The translations under genes and the position numbers were made by a program. 64,000 nucleotides of DNA from Salinibacterium sp. NG253 (GTDB lineage: Bacteria > Actinomycetota > Actinomycetes > Actinomycetales > Microbacteriaceae): the NCBI RefSeq assembly GCF_015864945.1, contig NZ_JADYWF010000001.1, forward strand, positions 1,240,378-1,304,377, in the 5' to 3' direction. The notes under the pieces were generated by a model. It was not told the origin of the DNA and searched no databases. It saw nothing but the letters and a program-made list of their open reading frames with translations. Positions 8,873 to 19,646 of the stretch are shown here, one piece after another. Each line of letters opens with the position of its first letter. Positions within the stretch are counted from its first letter, which is position 1.

Positions 8873-9057
8873 TAGTCAATCTCCTCGACCTTGACAAGGT
8901 GAGCGACCGTGTTGACGTAACCACGGTTCTGCGAGTTGTCCTCGCGCACAACCACGGAACCGATGCGCTTGAGCCCAAGGCTGCGCAGCGTGTCGCGTTG
9001 GTTCTGCTTCTCACTAATTTTGGACTTGATCTGGGTTACCTTCAGGCGACCAGCCAT
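8872..9057 (-). CDS. rpmD: 50S ribosomal protein L30
   Basis: A 61-residue L30 of normal bacterial length, with the signature [28 protein letters not shown]. It lies between rpsE and rplO in the standard spc order, overlapping both neighbours by a single base. It is a small large-subunit protein; there are no unusual features. Confidence 0.97.
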   Translation of the reverse strand: MAGRLKVTQIKSKISEKQNQRDTLRSLGLKRIGSVVVREDNSQNRGYVNTVAHLVKVEEID

Positions 9058-9782
9058 CAGACACCTGCCTTAGCTTCAGCCTCGGCGCGCAGCAAGCGTG
9101 CCGGGATTACGTGTTCTGCATCGAGCCCACGACGAGCGGCAACCGAACGCGGCTCTTCGAGCTGCTTGAGTGCCTCAACCGTTGCGTGAACGATGTTGAT
9201 CGTGTTCGAGGAACCGAGCGACTTGCTCAGTACATCGTGGATACCGGCGCACTCGAGTACGGCACGAACGGGTCCACCAGCGATAACACCGGTACCAGCG
9301 GATGCGGGACGCAGCAGGACTACACCTGCGGCTGCCTCGCCCTGGACCGAGTGAGGGATGGTAGCGCCGACGCGAGGAACGCGGAAGAAGTTCTTCTTCG
9401 CCTCTTCGACACCCTTGGAGATCGCGAGAGGAACTTCGCGAGCCTTGCCGTATCCGACTCCGACCATTCCGTTGCCGTCACCGACGACGACGAGAGCGGT
9501 GAAGCTAAAGCGACGACCACCCTTGACGACCTTCGATACACGGTTGATGGTGACGACGCGCTCCAGGAACTGGTTCTTGTCGTTGTCGCGGCTGTTGTTG
9601 CCACCACGTCCACCACGGTCGGGTCCACGCTCGCGACCGCCACGACGAGCCTCGCGGGGCTCGCTCGTTACGTCGGTCGCGGGGGCGTCTACGACGACCT
9701 CGGGTACGGAGATGGCGCTAGTCGCCTCAGCGGCCACGGCCTGCTCCTTGTTAGTTGTCTTGTTGTCCACGTTGTCGCTCAC
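9057..9782 (-). CDS. rpsE: 30S ribosomal protein S5 with N-terminal extension
   Basis: A 241-residue S5. The conserved core starts near residue 70 ([21 protein letters not shown]), with the KBOX-like and C-terminal S5 domains following ([21 protein letters not shown]-like [13 protein letters not shown]). The first ~70 residues are acidic, then Arg/Gly-rich, and absent from typical ~165-residue S5. The start is GTG 9782, which overlaps the rplR stop in a GTGA arrangement. S5 shapes the mRNA entry site and decoding fidelity. Confidence 0.95.
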   Translation of the reverse strand: MSDNVDNKTTNKEQAVAAEATSAISVPEVVVDAPATDVTSEPREARRGGRERGPDRGGRGGNNSRDNDKNQFLERVVTINRVSKVVKGGRRFSFTALVVVGDGNGMVGVGYGKAREVPLAISKGVEEAKKNFFRVPRVGATIPHSVQGEAAAGVVLLRPASAGTGVIAGGPVRAVLECAGIHDVLSKSLGSSNTINIVHATVEALKQLEEPRSVAARRGLDAEHVIPARLLRAEAEAKAGV

Positions 9783-10150
9783 AGGTTCAATCCACCCTCT
9801 CGCGCTCCGTCGGCGATTGCTGCAACGCGACCTGCGTAGCGGCTTCCACCACGATCAAATACGACGGCTTCAACACCGGCGTCCTTGGCGCGCTCGGCAA
9901 CCAATTCACCGATCTTGCGTGCCTTGGCGGTCTTGTCACCATCGAACGTACGCATGCTCGACTCCATGGTCGACGCCGAAGCGACGGTAACGCCCTTGGA
10001 GTCATCGACAACCTGGACGAATACGTGACGTGCTGAACGCGTAACCACGAGACGGGGGCGTACTTCAGTGCCCACGACCTTCTTGCGGAGACGTGCGTGA
10101 CGACGGCCCTTAGCGGCCGACTTGCTCTTACCTCTGGTTCCGAGAGCCAT
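9779..10150 (-). CDS. rplR: 50S ribosomal protein L18
   Basis: A 123-residue L18, which binds 5S rRNA in the large subunit. It shows the [20 protein letters not shown] block and the C-terminal [17 protein letters not shown] motif. It sits between rplF (2-nt gap) and rpsE (4-nt overlap) as in the standard spc operon. Normal length; no oddities. Confidence 0.97.
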   Translation of the reverse strand: MALGTRGKSKSAAKGRRHARLRKKVVGTEVRPRLVVTRSARHVFVQVVDDSKGVTVASASTMESSMRTFDGDKTAKARKIGELVAERAKDAGVEAVVFDRGGSRYAGRVAAIADGAREGGLNL

Positions 10151-10152
10151 GT

Positions 10153-10689
10153 CTACTTACCACTCTTTCCGGCCTTGCGACGAACAACTTCGCCGGCGTA
10201 GCGCACACCCTTGCCCTTGTAGGGCTCTGGCTTGCGCAATTTACGAATGTTGGCTGCTACTTCGCCAACCGCCTGCTTGTCGATGCCGCTGACAACTAGT
10301 TTGTTATTGCCCTCGACCGCGAAGCTGATGCCTGCGGGCGGGTCAACGGTGATCGAGTGCGAGTACCCGAGAGCAAACTCGATTGAGCTGCCCTTTGCGG
10401 TGACACGGTAACCAGTACCAACGACCTCAAGGCCCTTGGTGTAACCGTCGGTAACACCGATGATCTGGTTAGCGATGAGCGTACGAGTCAAGCCGTGCAG
10501 TGAACGCGATTCGCGCTCGTCATCGGGACGGGTTACGAGAACCTGACCCTCTTCGAGTGCTACAGCGATAGGTGCCTTGACGGTGAGCGCAAGCTCACCC
10601 TTCGGGCCCTTTACAGTGACGTCCTGGCCGTTGATGGTGAGTGTGACACCAGCGGGGACATCAATAGGAAGTCTTCCGATACGTGACAT
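10153..10689 (-). CDS. rplF: 50S ribosomal protein L6
   Basis: A 178-residue L6 of usual length. It has the [16 protein letters not shown]-terminus and the conserved C-terminal [16 protein letters not shown] motif. L6 lies at the factor-binding side of the 50S subunit. It is 6 nt downstream of rpsH and 2 nt upstream of rplR, in standard order. Confidence 0.98.
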   Translation of the reverse strand: MSRIGRLPIDVPAGVTLTINGQDVTVKGPKGELALTVKAPIAVALEEGQVLVTRPDDERESRSLHGLTRTLIANQIIGVTDGYTKGLEVVGTGYRVTAKGSSIEFALGYSHSITVDPPAGISFAVEGNNKLVVSGIDKQAVGEVAANIRKLRKPEPYKGKGVRYAGEVVRRKAGKSGK

Positions 10690-10695
10690 TTTGGG

Positions 10696-11094
10696 TTACC
10701 ACACGTAGGCGAGGACTTCCCCACCTACGCCCTTCTGAGTCGCCTCTTTGTCGGTCAAAAGACCTGAGGAGGTGGACAAAATAGCCACACCGAGTCCGCC
10801 AAGAACCTTGGGGATTTCGGTCGAGCGAGCGTATACACGAAGACCAGGCTTCGAGACGCGCTTGATTCCCTTGATGGAACGCTCGCGAGTGGGGCTGTAC
10901 TTGAGTTCGATCGTGAGGGTCGAACCCACGCGAGCGTCCTCGGTGCTCCAGCTGAGGATGTATCCCTCGGCCTTGAGCATTTCAGCCAGGCGCGACTTCA
11001 GCTTGCTGTTAGGCATTGAAACGCTGTCGTGGTGCGCCGAATTGGCGTTGCGCAGTCTGGTCAGCATGTCAGCGACCGGATCTGTCATTGTCAT
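10696..11094 (-). CDS. rpsH: 30S ribosomal protein S8
   Basis: A 132-residue S8, a primary 16S rRNA-binding protein and the usual autoregulator of spc operons. It has the [16 protein letters not shown] start and a C-terminal [12 protein letters not shown] motif. It follows rplE directly after a 73-bp gap; the S14 gene (rpsN/rpsZ), which in many actinobacteria lies between L5 and S8, is not present here and must be elsewhere. Confidence 0.98.
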   Translation of the reverse strand: MTMTDPVADMLTRLRNANSAHHDSVSMPNSKLKSRLAEMLKAEGYILSWSTEDARVGSTLTIELKYSPTRERSIKGIKRVSKPGLRVYARSTEIPKVLGGLGVAILSTSSGLLTDKEATQKGVGGEVLAYVW

Positions 11095-11167
11095 TATGTG
11101 TTTCCTGTCTCAACTGGTTTCGGCATCCGTTACACGAAGGCCGACCTGGTCGATCGGTGTTACTTGG

Positions 11168-11758
11168 TTAGTTAGATGCGTTCTCAGCGGTGCGGAAGGG
11201 GAAGCCCAGAGCCTTAAGCAATGCGCGACCTTCTTCGTTGTTCTTACCGGTGGTGACGATAGTGATATCGAAACCACGAACGCGGTCAATCTTGTCCTGG
11301 TCGATCTCGTGGAACATGGACTGTTCCGTGAGGCCGAAGGTGTAGTTACCGTTGCCATCGAACTGCTTGTCCGACAGACCGCGGAAGTCACGGATACGCG
11401 GAAGCGCCAGCGTGATCAGACGGTCGAGGAACTCCCAAGCGCGGTCACCACGGAGGGTAACGTGTGCGCCAATGGGCTGTCCTTCACGAAGCTTGAACTG
11501 AGCAATCGACTTGCGAGCGCTAGTTACGTAAGGCTTCTGACCGGTGATCGCGGTGAGGTCCTTGACGGCCCCATCGATGATCTTTCCGTCGCGAGCAGCT
11601 TCACCGACACCAGTGTTGACGACGACCTTGACGATCCCCGGAACCTGGTGGACGTTGGAAAGTCCAAGGTCCTTCTTGAGCTGAGCCGCGAGTTCATCGC
11701 GGTACTTCTGCTTGAGGCGCGGCTGGATTTTGCCAGCAGCAGGTGCAGTCGTCGTCAT
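11168..11758 (-). CDS. rplE: 50S ribosomal protein L5
   Basis: A 196-residue L5, which binds 5S rRNA and contacts the P-site tRNA. It shows the [14 protein letters not shown] and [21 protein letters not shown] motifs and the C-terminal [20 protein letters not shown] block. The ATG at 11758 overlaps the rplX stop by one base. About ten N-terminal residues precede the usual start region; otherwise normal. Confidence 0.98.
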   Translation of the reverse strand: MTTTAPAAGKIQPRLKQKYRDELAAQLKKDLGLSNVHQVPGIVKVVVNTGVGEAARDGKIIDGAVKDLTAITGQKPYVTSARKSIAQFKLREGQPIGAHVTLRGDRAWEFLDRLITLALPRIRDFRGLSDKQFDGNGNYTFGLTEQSMFHEIDQDKIDRVRGFDITIVTTGKNNEEGRALLKALGFPFRTAENASN

Positions 11759-12189
11759 TAGTCTGCGTCCTTCTCGGTTGCCTTCTCGGCATCCTTCTTC
11801 GAAGCCTTGGGCTCAGCCTTAGCTGCCTTGGACTTCTTGGTCTCTACGCGGCGCGACTTCTTGAAGAAGCGCTCGCGCGTGGTCTTGCCACGGTCATCGG
11901 TGCCGACAGTGAAGCCAACACGAGCCGGGAGCTTGGTCTCGGGGTCAACGAGGGCGACGTTCGACACGTGAATCGGTGCCTCCATCGTCTCGATGCCACC
12001 GGTCTTGGTTCCACGCTGAGTCTGGCCAACCTTGACGTGCTTGGTGACGAAGTTGACACCCTCCACGACAATGCGGTCTTTTCCAGCGATAACACTGATA
12101 ACGCGACCCTGCTTGCCGCGGCTTCCGCCACGCTCTTCGGTCGGGCCGCTGATGACCTGTACGAGGTCACCCTTGCGAATCTTTGCCAT
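11758..12189 (-). CDS. rplX: 50S ribosomal protein L24 with C-terminal tail
   Basis: A 143-residue L24. The N-terminal KOW-containing core ([36 protein letters not shown]) is typical. The last ~35 residues are a Lys/Ala/Glu-rich low-complexity tail beyond the usual ~105-residue length. L24 starts large-subunit assembly by binding 23S rRNA. It overlaps rplE by one base and follows rplN by 2 nt. Confidence 0.95.
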   Translation of the reverse strand: MAKIRKGDLVQVISGPTEERGGSRGKQGRVISVIAGKDRIVVEGVNFVTKHVKVGQTQRGTKTGGIETMEAPIHVSNVALVDPETKLPARVGFTVGTDDRGKTTRERFFKKSRRVETKKSKAAKAEPKASKKDAEKATEKDAD

Positions 12190-12191
12190 AT

Positions 12192-12563
12192 CTACAGCAC
12201 CTCCGGTGCGAGCGAGATGATCTTCATGAACTTCTTGTCACGAAGTTCGCGGCCAACCGGCCCGAAGATGCGAGTACCACGGGGGTCTCCGCCATCGGAC
12301 TTGAGGATTACAGCCGCGTTCTCATCGAACTTGATGTATGAGCCGTCTGGACGACGAGTCTGCTTGATGACGCGAACGATGACGGCCTTGACGACCTCAC
12401 CCTTCTTGACGTTGCCGCCAGGAATAGCGTCTTTGACGGTTGCCACGATGACATCGCCGAGACCTGCGTAACGACGGCCTGAGCCACCGAGAACGCGAAT
12501 CGTGAGGAGCTCCTTGGCGCCGGTGTTATCGGCAACCTTTACTCGGGATTCCTGCTGAAGCAT
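12192..12563 (-). CDS. rplN: 50S ribosomal protein L14
   Basis: A 123-residue L14 of normal length with the classic [20 protein letters not shown]-terminus and the [17 protein letters not shown] motif. It lies at the subunit interface and is the first spc-operon gene in the standard layout. Its ATG overlaps the rpsQ stop by one base, so there is no room for a separate spc promoter; S10 and spc genes appear co-transcribed. Confidence 0.98.
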   Translation of the reverse strand: MLQQESRVKVADNTGAKELLTIRVLGGSGRRYAGLGDVIVATVKDAIPGGNVKKGEVVKAVIVRVIKQTRRPDGSYIKFDENAAVILKSDGGDPRGTRIFGPVGRELRDKKFMKIISLAPEVL

Positions 12564-12862
12564 TACTTAGCCTTTTCGAGGATCTCGACCAGACGCCAGC
12601 GCTTCGTAGCGCTAAGCGGACGGGTCTCGCTGATAAGTACGGAGTCACCGACGCCGGCCGTGTTGGCCTCGTCGTGAACCTTCACCTTGGAGTTACGGCG
12701 AACAACCTTGCCGTACAACGGGTGCTTTACGCGGTCTTCAACGATGACAACGATGGTCTTATCCATCTTGTCGCTCGTAACCAGTCCACGACGGGTCTTA
12801 CGGTACCCACGAGCGACCTCGGCGGTCGTCTCCGCGGTCTTCTTGTCTTCAACCTTGGCCAT
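12563..12862 (-). CDS. rpsQ: 30S ribosomal protein S17
   Basis: A 99-residue S17, a primary 16S rRNA binder. The motifs [19 protein letters not shown] and [22 protein letters not shown] are diagnostic. The N-terminus has a ~15-residue Lys/Glu/Thr addition compared with short S17 forms. It sits 2 nt after rpmC and overlaps rplN by one base. Confidence 0.97.
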   Translation of the reverse strand: MAKVEDKKTAETTAEVARGYRKTRRGLVTSDKMDKTIVVIVEDRVKHPLYGKVVRRNSKVKVHDEANTAGVGDSVLISETRPLSATKRWRLVEILEKAK

Positions 12863-12864
12863 GA

Positions 12865-13197
12865 CTACGCCTCCTTCGTCTCGTCAGTGGCGTCTGCTGC
12901 GGTCTCAGCCGCGGCGTCTGCCTTCTTGGTGCTGCGCTTCTTGGTCTCCTTGGCGGGAGCCTCGACAGCAGCGGGGGTTGCACGGATGCCCAGCTCGCGC
13001 TCACGGATAACCGTGTAGATGCGGGAGATGTCGCGCTTTACAGCGCGGATACGTCCGTGGCTTTCCAGTTGACCAGTTGCGGCCTGGAAACGAAGGTTGA
13101 AAAGTTCTTCCTTCGACTTCTTCAGCTCGTCAACGAGTCGTTCGTCTTCAAAAGTGTCTAGCTCGACAGGGGCTAGCTCCTTGGATCCGATCGCCAT
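12865..13197 (-). CDS. rpmC: 50S ribosomal protein L29 with C-terminal tail
   Basis: A 110-residue L29, starting at ATG 13197, which overlaps the rplP stop by one base; the longer upstream frame is only rplP read in another frame. The core ([32 protein letters not shown]) matches the ~65-residue family. The last ~40 residues ([16 protein letters not shown] and on) are an Ala/Lys/Glu-rich tail. L29 lines the peptide exit and contacts trigger factor. Confidence 0.94.
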   Translation of the reverse strand: MAIGSKELAPVELDTFEDERLVDELKKSKEELFNLRFQAATGQLESHGRIRAVKRDISRIYTVIRERELGIRATPAAVEAPAKETKKRSTKKADAAAETAADATDETKEA

Positions 13198-13616
13198 TAT
13201 GCGTCGCCCTCCTCGCGCTTGATGATGCGTGCCTTGAGGGGCAGCTTGTGAATTGCACGAGTGAGTGCTTCGCGCGCAGTCGTCTCGTCCACGCCGCTGA
13301 GCTCGAAGAGCACGCGACCTGGCTTGACGTTGGCGACCCACCACTCGGGCGAGCCCTTACCGGAACCCATGCGGGTTTCAGCGGGCTTTTTGGTGAGCGG
13401 GCGGTCGGGGTAGATGTTGATCCACACCTTTCCACCACGCTTGATGTGACGCGTCATTGCGATACGAGCTGCCTCAATCTGGCGGTTCGTAACGTATGCG
13501 GGCGTCAGAGCCTGAATACCGTACTCGCCGAACGACACCGTGGTTCCACCAGTAGCGTGGCCGCTACGGGAGGGGTGGTGCTGCTTGCGGTACTTGACCT
13601 TACGCGGAATCAACAT
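13197..13616 (-). CDS. rplP: 50S ribosomal protein L16
   Basis: A 139-residue L16 of normal length, with the [19 protein letters not shown] start and [19 protein letters not shown] motif. It stabilises the A-site side of the peptidyl-transferase centre. It is 2 nt after rpsC and overlaps rpmC by one base, in standard S10 order. Confidence 0.98.
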   Translation of the reverse strand: MLIPRKVKYRKQHHPSRSGHATGGTTVSFGEYGIQALTPAYVTNRQIEAARIAMTRHIKRGGKVWINIYPDRPLTKKPAETRMGSGKGSPEWWVANVKPGRVLFELSGVDETTAREALTRAIHKLPLKARIIKREEGDA

Positions 13617-13618
13617 TG

Positions 13619-14434
13619 TTATGCCTCAACTCCTGCTGCAACCGGTGCGTCGGCCTTGGGGGCTTCTGCCTTGGGTGCTTCAGCTTTCGGTGCGGACGAA
13701 GGGCCACCGGTGCGACGACCGCCACGGTCGCCACCATCGCGACGCTCTGGACGCGACGACTTCTGGTTAGCCTGCTCGCGAGCGAGCTCCTTGTTGGTGA
13801 TGTCGCCCTTGTAGACCCACACCTTGACACCGATACGACCGAACGTGGTCTTAGCCTCGTAGAAGCCGTAGTCGATGTTTGCGCGCAGCGTGTGCAGCGG
13901 AACGCGACCTTCGCGGTAGTACTCTGAGCGGCTCATTTCTGCGCCACCCAAACGACCCGATACCTGGATGCGAACACCCTTGACCGAGCCAACGCGCTGG
14001 GCGCCCTGAAGACCCTTGCGCATTGCACGACGGAAAGCGACACGAGCAGCAAGCTGCTCCGCAATTCCCTGTGCAACGAGCTGAGCTTCAGCCTCGGGGT
14101 TCTTGACCTCGAGGATGTTGAGCTGGATCTGCTTACCGGAGAGCTTTTCGAGCTCGCCACGGATACGCTCTGCTTCGGCGCCGCGGCGACCGATCACGAT
14201 ACCCGGACGGGCAGTGTGAATGTCTACGCGAACGCGGTCACGGGTGCGCTCGATTTCAATGCGAGCAACACCTGCGCGGTCGAGGTTCGACTTGAGCAGG
14301 TTGCGGATCTTTACATCTTCCGCAACGTAGTCGCTGTAACGCTGACCCGGCTTGGTGCTGTCAGAGAACCAACGCGACACGTGGTCGGTGGTGATTCCCA
14401 GACGGAAACCGTAGGGGTTTACCTTCTGTCCCAT
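13619..14434 (-). CDS. rpsC: 30S ribosomal protein S3
   Basis: A 271-residue S3. The N-terminal [21 protein letters not shown], the KH-domain [14 protein letters not shown] block and the S3 C-terminal domain ([20 protein letters not shown]) are clear. The last ~45 residues are Arg/Gly- then Pro/Ala/Lys-rich low complexity ([15 protein letters not shown]), beyond the usual ~220-230 residues. S3 is part of the mRNA entry helicase. It overlaps rplV by one base. Confidence 0.97.
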   Translation of the reverse strand: MGQKVNPYGFRLGITTDHVSRWFSDSTKPGQRYSDYVAEDVKIRNLLKSNLDRAGVARIEIERTRDRVRVDIHTARPGIVIGRRGAEAERIRGELEKLSGKQIQLNILEVKNPEAEAQLVAQGIAEQLAARVAFRRAMRKGLQGAQRVGSVKGVRIQVSGRLGGAEMSRSEYYREGRVPLHTLRANIDYGFYEAKTTFGRIGVKVWVYKGDITNKELAREQANQKSSRPERRDGGDRGGRRTGGPSSAPKAEAPKAEAPKADAPVAAGVEA

Positions 14435-14826
14435 TACTTCTTCCCTGCCTTGTCGGCCTCGGCTTCAACGACGTGGTCTGGCGTGGCCAGCACGACCGTG
14501 ATGTGGCTTGTGCGCTTCAGGATCTGGAACGCGCGGCCCTGGGCACGCGGCTGGAAACGCTTGAGCGTTGCACCGTCGTCGACGTAAGCCTTCGAGATGA
14601 TCAGATCCTGTTCGTCCAGGAACGTGTTCGAAGCATCTGCCTTGACTCGCGCATTCGCGATTGCAGATGCAACCAACTTGTAGACCGGCTCGCTCGCGCC
14701 CTGAGGTGCGAACTTCAAAATTGCCAGTGCTTCCTGTGCTTGCTTGCCGCGAATCATGTTGACAACGCGACGAGCCTTCATGGGGGTCACGCGGATGTGA
14801 CGCACGCGTGCGATCGACTCCACCAT
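14434..14826 (-). CDS. rplV: 50S ribosomal protein L22
   Basis: A 130-residue L22 lining the exit tunnel. It has the signature [17 protein letters not shown] near the N-terminus and the C-terminal [17 protein letters not shown] loop. It starts at ATG 14826 with a GGAGG site upstream. A short charged C-terminal tail ([10 protein letters not shown]) is present. It lies between rpsS and rpsC as usual. Confidence 0.97.
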   Translation of the reverse strand: MVESIARVRHIRVTPMKARRVVNMIRGKQAQEALAILKFAPQGASEPVYKLVASAIANARVKADASNTFLDEQDLIISKAYVDDGATLKRFQPRAQGRAFQILKRTSHITVVLATPDHVVEAEADKAGKK

Positions 14827-14850
14827 TTCTCTACCTCCTTCACCACCGCG

Positions 14851-15132
14851 TTAGCGGCGGCGACCCTTCTTGTCGTCCTTCACGTGTCCACGGAAGGTAC
14901 GGGTGGGCGAAAACTCGCCGAGCTTGTGCCCAACCATGGTTTCGGTGATGAACACCGGAATGTGCTTGCGACCATCGTGCACCGCGATCGTGTGACCCAG
15001 CATTGCTGGAACGATCATGGAGCGGCGCGACCAGGTCTTGATTACGTTCTTGCTCTTGGCTTCGTTCGCCTTGACAACCTTTTGTAGGAGGTGGTCGTCG
15101 ACGAAGGGGCCCTTCTTCAGACTGCGTGGCAT
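14851..15132 (-). CDS. rpsS: 30S ribosomal protein S19
   Basis: A 93-residue S19 of normal length, with the [15 protein letters not shown] start and the [16 protein letters not shown]-terminal motif. It sits in the head of the small subunit near the A/P sites. It follows rplB by 15 nt and precedes rplV by 24 nt. Confidence 0.98.
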   Translation of the reverse strand: MPRSLKKGPFVDDHLLQKVVKANEAKSKNVIKTWSRRSMIVPAMLGHTIAVHDGRKHIPVFITETMVGHKLGEFSPTRTFRGHVKDDKKGRRR

Positions 15133-15147
15133 CTTCTGACTCTCCTA

Positions 15148-15987
15148 CTACTTGCGCTTCTTGCCGACATTGCGGCGGCGAACGATGAGCTGGTCACTGG
15201 GCAGTTTGCGCTTACGTGTGCGCCCTTCTGCCTGGCCCCAAGGGGAAACGGGGTGACGTCCACCGGACGTCTTGCCCTCACCACCACCGTGGGGGTGGTC
15301 AACAGGGTTCATGGCAACACCACGGACGGTCGGGCGAACGCCCTTCCAACGCATGCGGCCGGCCTTTCCCCAGTTGATGTTCGACTGCTCGGCATTGCCG
15401 ACCTCGCCGATCGTTGCGCGGCAACGAACGTCAACGTTGCGGATTTCTCCGGAAGGCAAACGCAGCTGCGCGTAGGGGCCTTCTTTTGCAACGAGTCGAA
15501 CTGATGCTCCAGCGGAGCGGGCCATCTTGGCGCCGCCACCGGGGCGAAGTTCAATCATGTGGATAACCGTACCGACGGGGATGTTCTTCATCGGGAGGTT
15601 GTTACCAGGCTTGATGTCTGCGCCGGGACCCGACTCAACAATGTCGCCCTGATTGAGCTTGTTCGGAGCAACGATGTAGCGCTTGGTGCCATCAACAAAG
15701 TGAAGCAGTGCGATACGTGCGGTGCGGTTGGGGTCGTACTCGATCTCGGCAACGCGGGCGTTTACGCCGTCTTTGTCGTTGCGCTTGAAGTCGATTACGC
15801 GGTACTGGCGCTTGTGTCCACCACCGATGTGACGAGTCGTGATGCGACCTGCGTTGTTGCGTCCACCAGTCTTCGGCAGAGGGCGCAGAAGCGACTTCTC
15901 CGGCGTTGAGCGGGTGATCTCAGCAAAGTCTGCAACCGAGGATCCACGACGACCAGGCGTCGTGGGCTTGTACTTGCGAATAGCCAT
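15148..15987 (-). CDS. rplB: 50S ribosomal protein L2
   Basis: A 279-residue L2 of standard length. It has the [20 protein letters not shown] start, the SH3-like core and the conserved C-terminal [15 protein letters not shown] motif, whose histidine lies near the peptidyl-transferase centre. A normal member of the S10 operon between rplW and rpsS. Confidence 0.98.
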   Translation of the reverse strand: MAIRKYKPTTPGRRGSSVADFAEITRSTPEKSLLRPLPKTGGRNNAGRITTRHIGGGHKRQYRVIDFKRNDKDGVNARVAEIEYDPNRTARIALLHFVDGTKRYIVAPNKLNQGDIVESGPGADIKPGNNLPMKNIPVGTVIHMIELRPGGGAKMARSAGASVRLVAKEGPYAQLRLPSGEIRNVDVRCRATIGEVGNAEQSNINWGKAGRMRWKGVRPTVRGVAMNPVDHPHGGGEGKTSGGRHPVSPWGQAEGRTRKRKLPSDQLIVRRRNVGKKRK

Positions 15988-16004
15988 TAGTTTCTCCTTG
16001 GTCC

Positions 16005-16304
16005 CTAGCCGACAGCGGTGAAGATGTCGATGGAACCGGACTTGAGCGTGACGATGGCGCGCTTGGTGTCCTTGCGCTTGCCCATACCGAAACGGGTACG
16101 ACGGGTCTTGCCCGTGCGGTTCAACGTGTTGACCGAGTCGACCTTGACGCTGAAGATCTTCTCAATAGCGAGCTTGATCTCGGTCTTGTTCGCACGGGGG
16201 TCTACCTCGAAGGTGTACTTGCCCATGTCGATCAGGTTGTAGCTCTTCTCAGAGACCACGGGAGCGATGATGATGTCGCGCGGGTCCTTGTACGTGACGG
16301 TCAT
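16005..16304 (-). CDS. rplW: 50S ribosomal protein L23
   Basis: A 99-residue L23, the docking site for trigger factor and SRP at the tunnel exit. Motifs: [20 protein letters not shown] and the [18 protein letters not shown] loop. The start overlaps the rplD stop by 4 nt. Confidence 0.97.
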   Translation of the reverse strand: MTVTYKDPRDIIIAPVVSEKSYNLIDMGKYTFEVDPRANKTEIKLAIEKIFSVKVDSVNTLNRTGKTRRTRFGMGKRKDTKRAIVTLKSGSIDIFTAVG

Positions 16305-16960
16305 GCGCTGACCTCTTCCTTGTTCGAAGACTTGGTGTTGAACGCAACGAACGCGTCGAACGCGCCCTTGCTGAACACGATGTCGTCGCTGACGACGACG
16401 TCGTAGGCGTTGAGCTGGTCGTAAGCCAAGACGTGAACCGTGTCGAGGTTGCGAATGCTCTTGAGGCTGGTTGCATCTTCGCGCTGGAGAACAACTAGAA
16501 CGTTCTTGCTCGGCGCGATGTTGTTCAGCAGAGCCAAGACAGACTTCGTCGAAGGCTTGCCGTCTACAGCGAGAGCGTCGATGACGTGAATGCGCTCACC
16601 ACGAGCCCGGTCAGACAACGTGCCGCGAAGTGCTGCAGCAATCATCTTCTTGGGGGTGCGCTGTGAGTAGTCACGCGGGTGCGGCCCGTGAACGATGCCA
16701 CCACCCTTCATCTGAGGAGCACGGATCGAGCCCTGACGAGCGCGACCGGTTCCCTTCTGCTTGAACGGCTTGCGACCAGCACCGGAAACTTCACCGCGGC
16801 GCAGGGTGTTGTGCGTACCCTGACGTGCTGCTGCACGCTGTGCAACAACAACCTGGTGGATGAGCGGAACGTTGGTCTGCACGTCGAAGATCTCGGCGGG
16901 AAGTTCAACAGAGTCGACCTTCTTGCCCTTGGCGTCGATGACGTCGATGGAGGTAGCCAT
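16301..16960 (-). CDS. rplD: 50S ribosomal protein L4
   Basis: A 219-residue L4. The tunnel-loop motif [17 protein letters not shown] is intact, so no macrolide-type L4 change is apparent. The C-terminal SKNVLVVL block is typical. In some bacteria L4 autoregulates the S10 operon. It follows rplC by 5 nt and overlaps rplW by 4 nt. Confidence 0.97.
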   Translation of the reverse strand: MATSIDVIDAKGKKVDSVELPAEIFDVQTNVPLIHQVVVAQRAAARQGTHNTLRRGEVSGAGRKPFKQKGTGRARQGSIRAPQMKGGGIVHGPHPRDYSQRTPKKMIAAALRGTLSDRARGERIHVIDALAVDGKPSTKSVLALLNNIAPSKNVLVVLQREDATSLKSIRNLDTVHVLAYDQLNAYDVVVSDDIVFSKGAFDAFVAFNTKSSNKEEVSA

Positions 16961-16965
16961 GTGTA

Positions 16966-17616
16966 CTACGCCCCCTTCACTGCGTTGCGGACGAAGACGA
17001 TACGGCCACGAGCACCGGGAACAGCGCCCTTGATGAGCACGAGTCCCTTCTCAAGGTCGATCGAGTGGACGGCGAGGTTCATGACCGTTACACGGTCACC
17101 ACCCATACGACCGGCCATGCGCATGCCCTTGAAGACACGGCTGGGGGTCGACGAGGCACCAATGGAACCAGGCTTGCGGTGGTTACGGTGCGAACCGTGG
17201 CTTGCAGATACACCCTTGAAGTTGTGACGCTTCATAACACCGGCGAAACCCTTACCCTTGCTCGTGCCGACAACGTCGACCTTCGAGCCTGGGGTGAAGA
17301 TGTCGACTGCGAGTTCCTGGCCAACGGTGTACTCCGCGGCGTCAGGGGTGCGAATCTCGGTGAGGTGACGGCGAGGCGTAACACCTGCCTTGTCGAAGTG
17401 ACCGGTAAGCGGCTTGTTGACCTTACGAGGGTCGATCTGGCCGTACGCGATCTGGACTGCGCTGTATCCATCAACCTCGGGGCTACGCAACTGCGTAACC
17501 ACGTTCGGGGTGATTTCGACAACGGTCACGGGAACGAGCTTGTTGTTCTCGTCCCAAACCTGCGTCATGCCGAGCTTTGTGCCCAGCAGACCCTTAGTCG
17601 TCTTAGTTGTAGACAT
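16966..17616 (-). CDS. rplC: 50S ribosomal protein L3
   Basis: A 216-residue L3 with the [16 protein letters not shown] start and the conserved [16 protein letters not shown] / [20 protein letters not shown] region reaching to the peptidyl-transferase centre. Standard length. It follows rpsJ by 40 nt. Confidence 0.98.
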   Translation of the reverse strand: MSTTKTTKGLLGTKLGMTQVWDENNKLVPVTVVEITPNVVTQLRSPEVDGYSAVQIAYGQIDPRKVNKPLTGHFDKAGVTPRRHLTEIRTPDAAEYTVGQELAVDIFTPGSKVDVVGTSKGKGFAGVMKRHNFKGVSASHGSHRNHRKPGSIGASSTPSRVFKGMRMAGRMGGDRVTVMNLAVHSIDLEKGLVLIKGAVPGARGRIVFVRNAVKGA

Positions 17617-17656
17617 TATTTTCCTTATCGGCTCTGTCGCTCAATAACTGCGCGAG

Positions 17657-17965
17657 CTAAAGCTTGATCTCGATGTTGACGTCGGCCGGAAGGTCGAGAC
17701 GCATAAGCGAATCCACAGCCTTGGGCGTCGGGTCGATGATGTCGATGAGCCGCTTGTGGGTGCGCTTCTCGAAGTGCTCGCGGCTGTCCTTGTACTTGTG
17801 GGGAGAACGGATAACTGCAATCACGTTCTTCTCGGTGGGCAGCGGCACCGGGCCTACTACCGTGGCACCCGCGCGGGTAACCGTGTCAACAATTTTGCGT
17901 GCCGACGAGTCGATGACCTCGTGGTCGTACGACTTAAGTCGAATGCGGATCTTTTGTCCCGCCAT
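17657..17965 (-). CDS. rpsJ: 30S ribosomal protein S10 (NusE)
   Basis: A 102-residue S10, first gene of the operon. The start is ATG 17965 ([19 protein letters not shown]); the reading frame extends further upstream but that part has no family match. Motif [20 protein letters not shown] is complete. S10 is both a ribosomal protein and the NusE antitermination factor. All ribosomal genes down to secY-adk follow with overlaps or short gaps. Confidence 0.97.
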   Translation of the reverse strand: MAGQKIRIRLKSYDHEVIDSSARKIVDTVTRAGATVVGPVPLPTEKNVIAVIRSPHKYKDSREHFEKRTHKRLIDIIDPTPKAVDSLMRLDLPADVNIEIKL

Positions 17966-18061
17966 GACTGGCTCTCTTCCCTTAGTACTTTGGCTGCACT
18001 GCGTGCACCTGGGCTGTTCGACGCCGGATGTTGCCACCCGAAGACGCTCAGCACTTTTGCT

Positions 18062-18085
18062 TTCGCACCACTATTTATCTGTCAA
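18062..18085 (-). promoter_or_regulatory. Candidate S10-operon promoter region
   Basis: A consensus -35 hexamer TTGACA lies at 18080-18085 on the reverse strand, about 115 bp before rpsJ. With a 17-bp spacer its -10 would be AAGCAA (18057-18062), which is poor. An overlapping alternative is GTGACA with TAAATA at a 16-bp spacing. The position suits the S10 promoter, but which pair is used cannot be settled by eye. The rest of 17966-18476 shows only two small hairpins and no gene. Confidence 0.4.
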
Positions 18086-18114
18086 GTTCTTGCTGTCACT
18101 GCTTGTGATACCAA

Positions 18115-18153
18115 CTCGCGAAACCGCGAGGAGCACATGCCAGCGAACTGGCA
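18115..18153 (-). other. Two tandem hairpins upstream of the S10 operon
   Basis: On the reverse strand TGCCAG-TTCG-CTGGCA (18138-18153) is followed by CTCGCG-GTTT-CGCGAG (18115-18130). Both have perfect 6-bp stems and 4-nt loops. They lie between the end of hutI and the presumed S10 promoter. No T-tract follows, so they are weak terminator candidates; they might insulate the ribosomal operon from hut transcription. Confidence 0.3.
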
Positions 18154-18476
18154 CAAGCGTCTCCCGCAGCACGAATTCTTTCGAATCGAATTGGGGAGTT
18201 GGTTAAGCTTGGTTCTGCTCCCCGCGGCCTAGCTACAACACGGTGTATAACTCACGCTCTGCGAGGGTCATACGATGTGGAACTATGCACTGCCTGGAAG
18301 TGATCCGCACGCACGTGGCGGCGAAATGTTGAACTAGAAGAGTTTGTCACATCCACGCATTTACTGCAACCCGGGCGTGTCGGATTTTTGCGGCGCCATT
18401 CGCCGTCGTCACGCTGGCGACGTGATGGCTCGATTTGAGCATCCACTGCCGCCTGATAGCGCGACTTTGGGGAGGC

Positions 18477-19646
18477 TCAGGCCAACGGCCGCACCAGCTC
18501 GTGAACGCCATCCACAAAGACGCTGGAGACCAGGGGAACCCCCGGCCGGTACGCCAAGTGACGGTAGTGCGGGGCATCCAGAATCTGGGCGTTTGCTCGC
18601 GCGCCGACCCTCAAGTGACCGACGTCATCGCGACGCAAGGAACGTGCCCCTCCGAGCGTCGCCGCCGTGACGGCTTCTAGCGACGTCATCCCCATTTCGC
18701 GCACCGCGAGGGCAATGCAGAACGGGAGGGATGACGTGAAACTCGAGCCGGGATTGCAATCGCTGGCGAGCGCAACGGTAACTCCCGCGTTGAGGAGTCG
18801 CCGGGCATCCACGAACGGATGTCGGGTGGAGAACTCGACACCGGGAAGCAAGCCAGCAACCGTGCTGCTGCCTGCGAGCGCCTGCACATCGTCATCGCTG
18901 AGATAAGTGCAGTGATCGACACTCGCCGCGCCCAGCTCAACCGCGAGTTGCACAGCACCCGACTCCGCCAATTGCGCACCGTGCAGACGTGCGCCCAAGC
19001 CACGAGCCTGCCCGGCCGTGATGATGGCGCGCGTCTCGTCCTCGGTGAAGGCACCGTTGTCGCAGAACACATCGATCCAGCGCGAATGGGGAGCGCACGC
19101 CTCCAGCATGTCGCCCATGACCAGATGCACGTAGGCCGCACGTTCTGCCGCGAACTCGGCCGGCACGACATGCGCGCCCAAGAACGTAGTTTCGTCAGTG
19201 AGCGTGGCCGCGAGCCGCAACATCCGCGCCTCATCTGCAACGCTCAGTCCGTAGCCGCTCTTAATCTCGATCGTTGTCGTGCCCTGGCGGCGCATCTCCG
19301 CAACCAGAGCGGTCGCGTTTGCGAGCAACTCAGCGTCAGTCGCTGCGCGCGAAAGTTCGACCGTGCGACGGATGCCGCCCGCCTCGTAACGGCGGCCAGC
19401 CATGCGGGCCTCAAACTCATCCGAGCGGTCCCCCGCGAAAAGGATGTGGCTATGGCTGTCAACAAAACCAGGAAGGACACAGCGGCCAGCGGCATCCACT
19501 CGCGTGTCAGCAGCAGGAGCATCGACCGACGCGCCCCACCAGGCCACGCGCCCCTCGTTGAGCACAAGCGCGGCATCGGTCATCTCGGGGCGCTCGTCGT
19601 CGTGCGTGAGCAACAGGCCAATGTTCTCGATCACCGTGCTTGTCAT
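18477..19646 (-). CDS. hutI: Imidazolonepropionase
   Basis: A 389-residue amidohydrolase-superfamily enzyme. Metal and substrate motifs are visible in order: [67 protein letters not shown] and [11 protein letters not shown]. It hydrolyses 4-imidazolone-5-propionate to N-formimino-glutamate, third step of histidine degradation. The first codon overlaps the hutG stop by 4 nt, and it is the last gene of the hut operon. Length is normal for HutI (~400). Confidence 0.96.
   Translation of the reverse strand: MTSTVIENIGLLLTHDDERPEMTDAALVLNEGRVAWWGASVDAPAADTRVDAAGRCVLPGFVDSHSHILFAGDRSDEFEARMAGRRYEAGGIRRTVELSRAATDAELLANATALVAEMRRQGTTTIEIKSGYGLSVADEARMLRLAATLTDETTFLGAHVVPAEFAAERAAYVHLVMGDMLEACAPHSRWIDVFCDNGAFTEDETRAIITAGQARGLGARLHGAQLAESGAVQLAVELGAASVDHCTYLSDDDVQALAGSSTVAGLLPGVEFSTRHPFVDARRLLNAGVTVALASDCNPGSSFTSSLPFCIALAVREMGMTSLEAVTAATLGGARSLRRDDVGHLRVGARANAQILDAPHYRHLAYRPGVPLVSSVFVDGVHELVRPLA

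Noticed and set aside
11095-11167. Possible missed rpsN (S14) gene between rplE and rpsH
   Set aside because: The gap is only 73 bp and has no frame resembling S14; the gene is absent here.
18451-18482. GCCTGA...TCAGGC repeat at the end of hutI as a hut terminator
   Set aside because: Only 6-bp arms with a 20-nt loop and no T-run; it is too weak to call a terminator.
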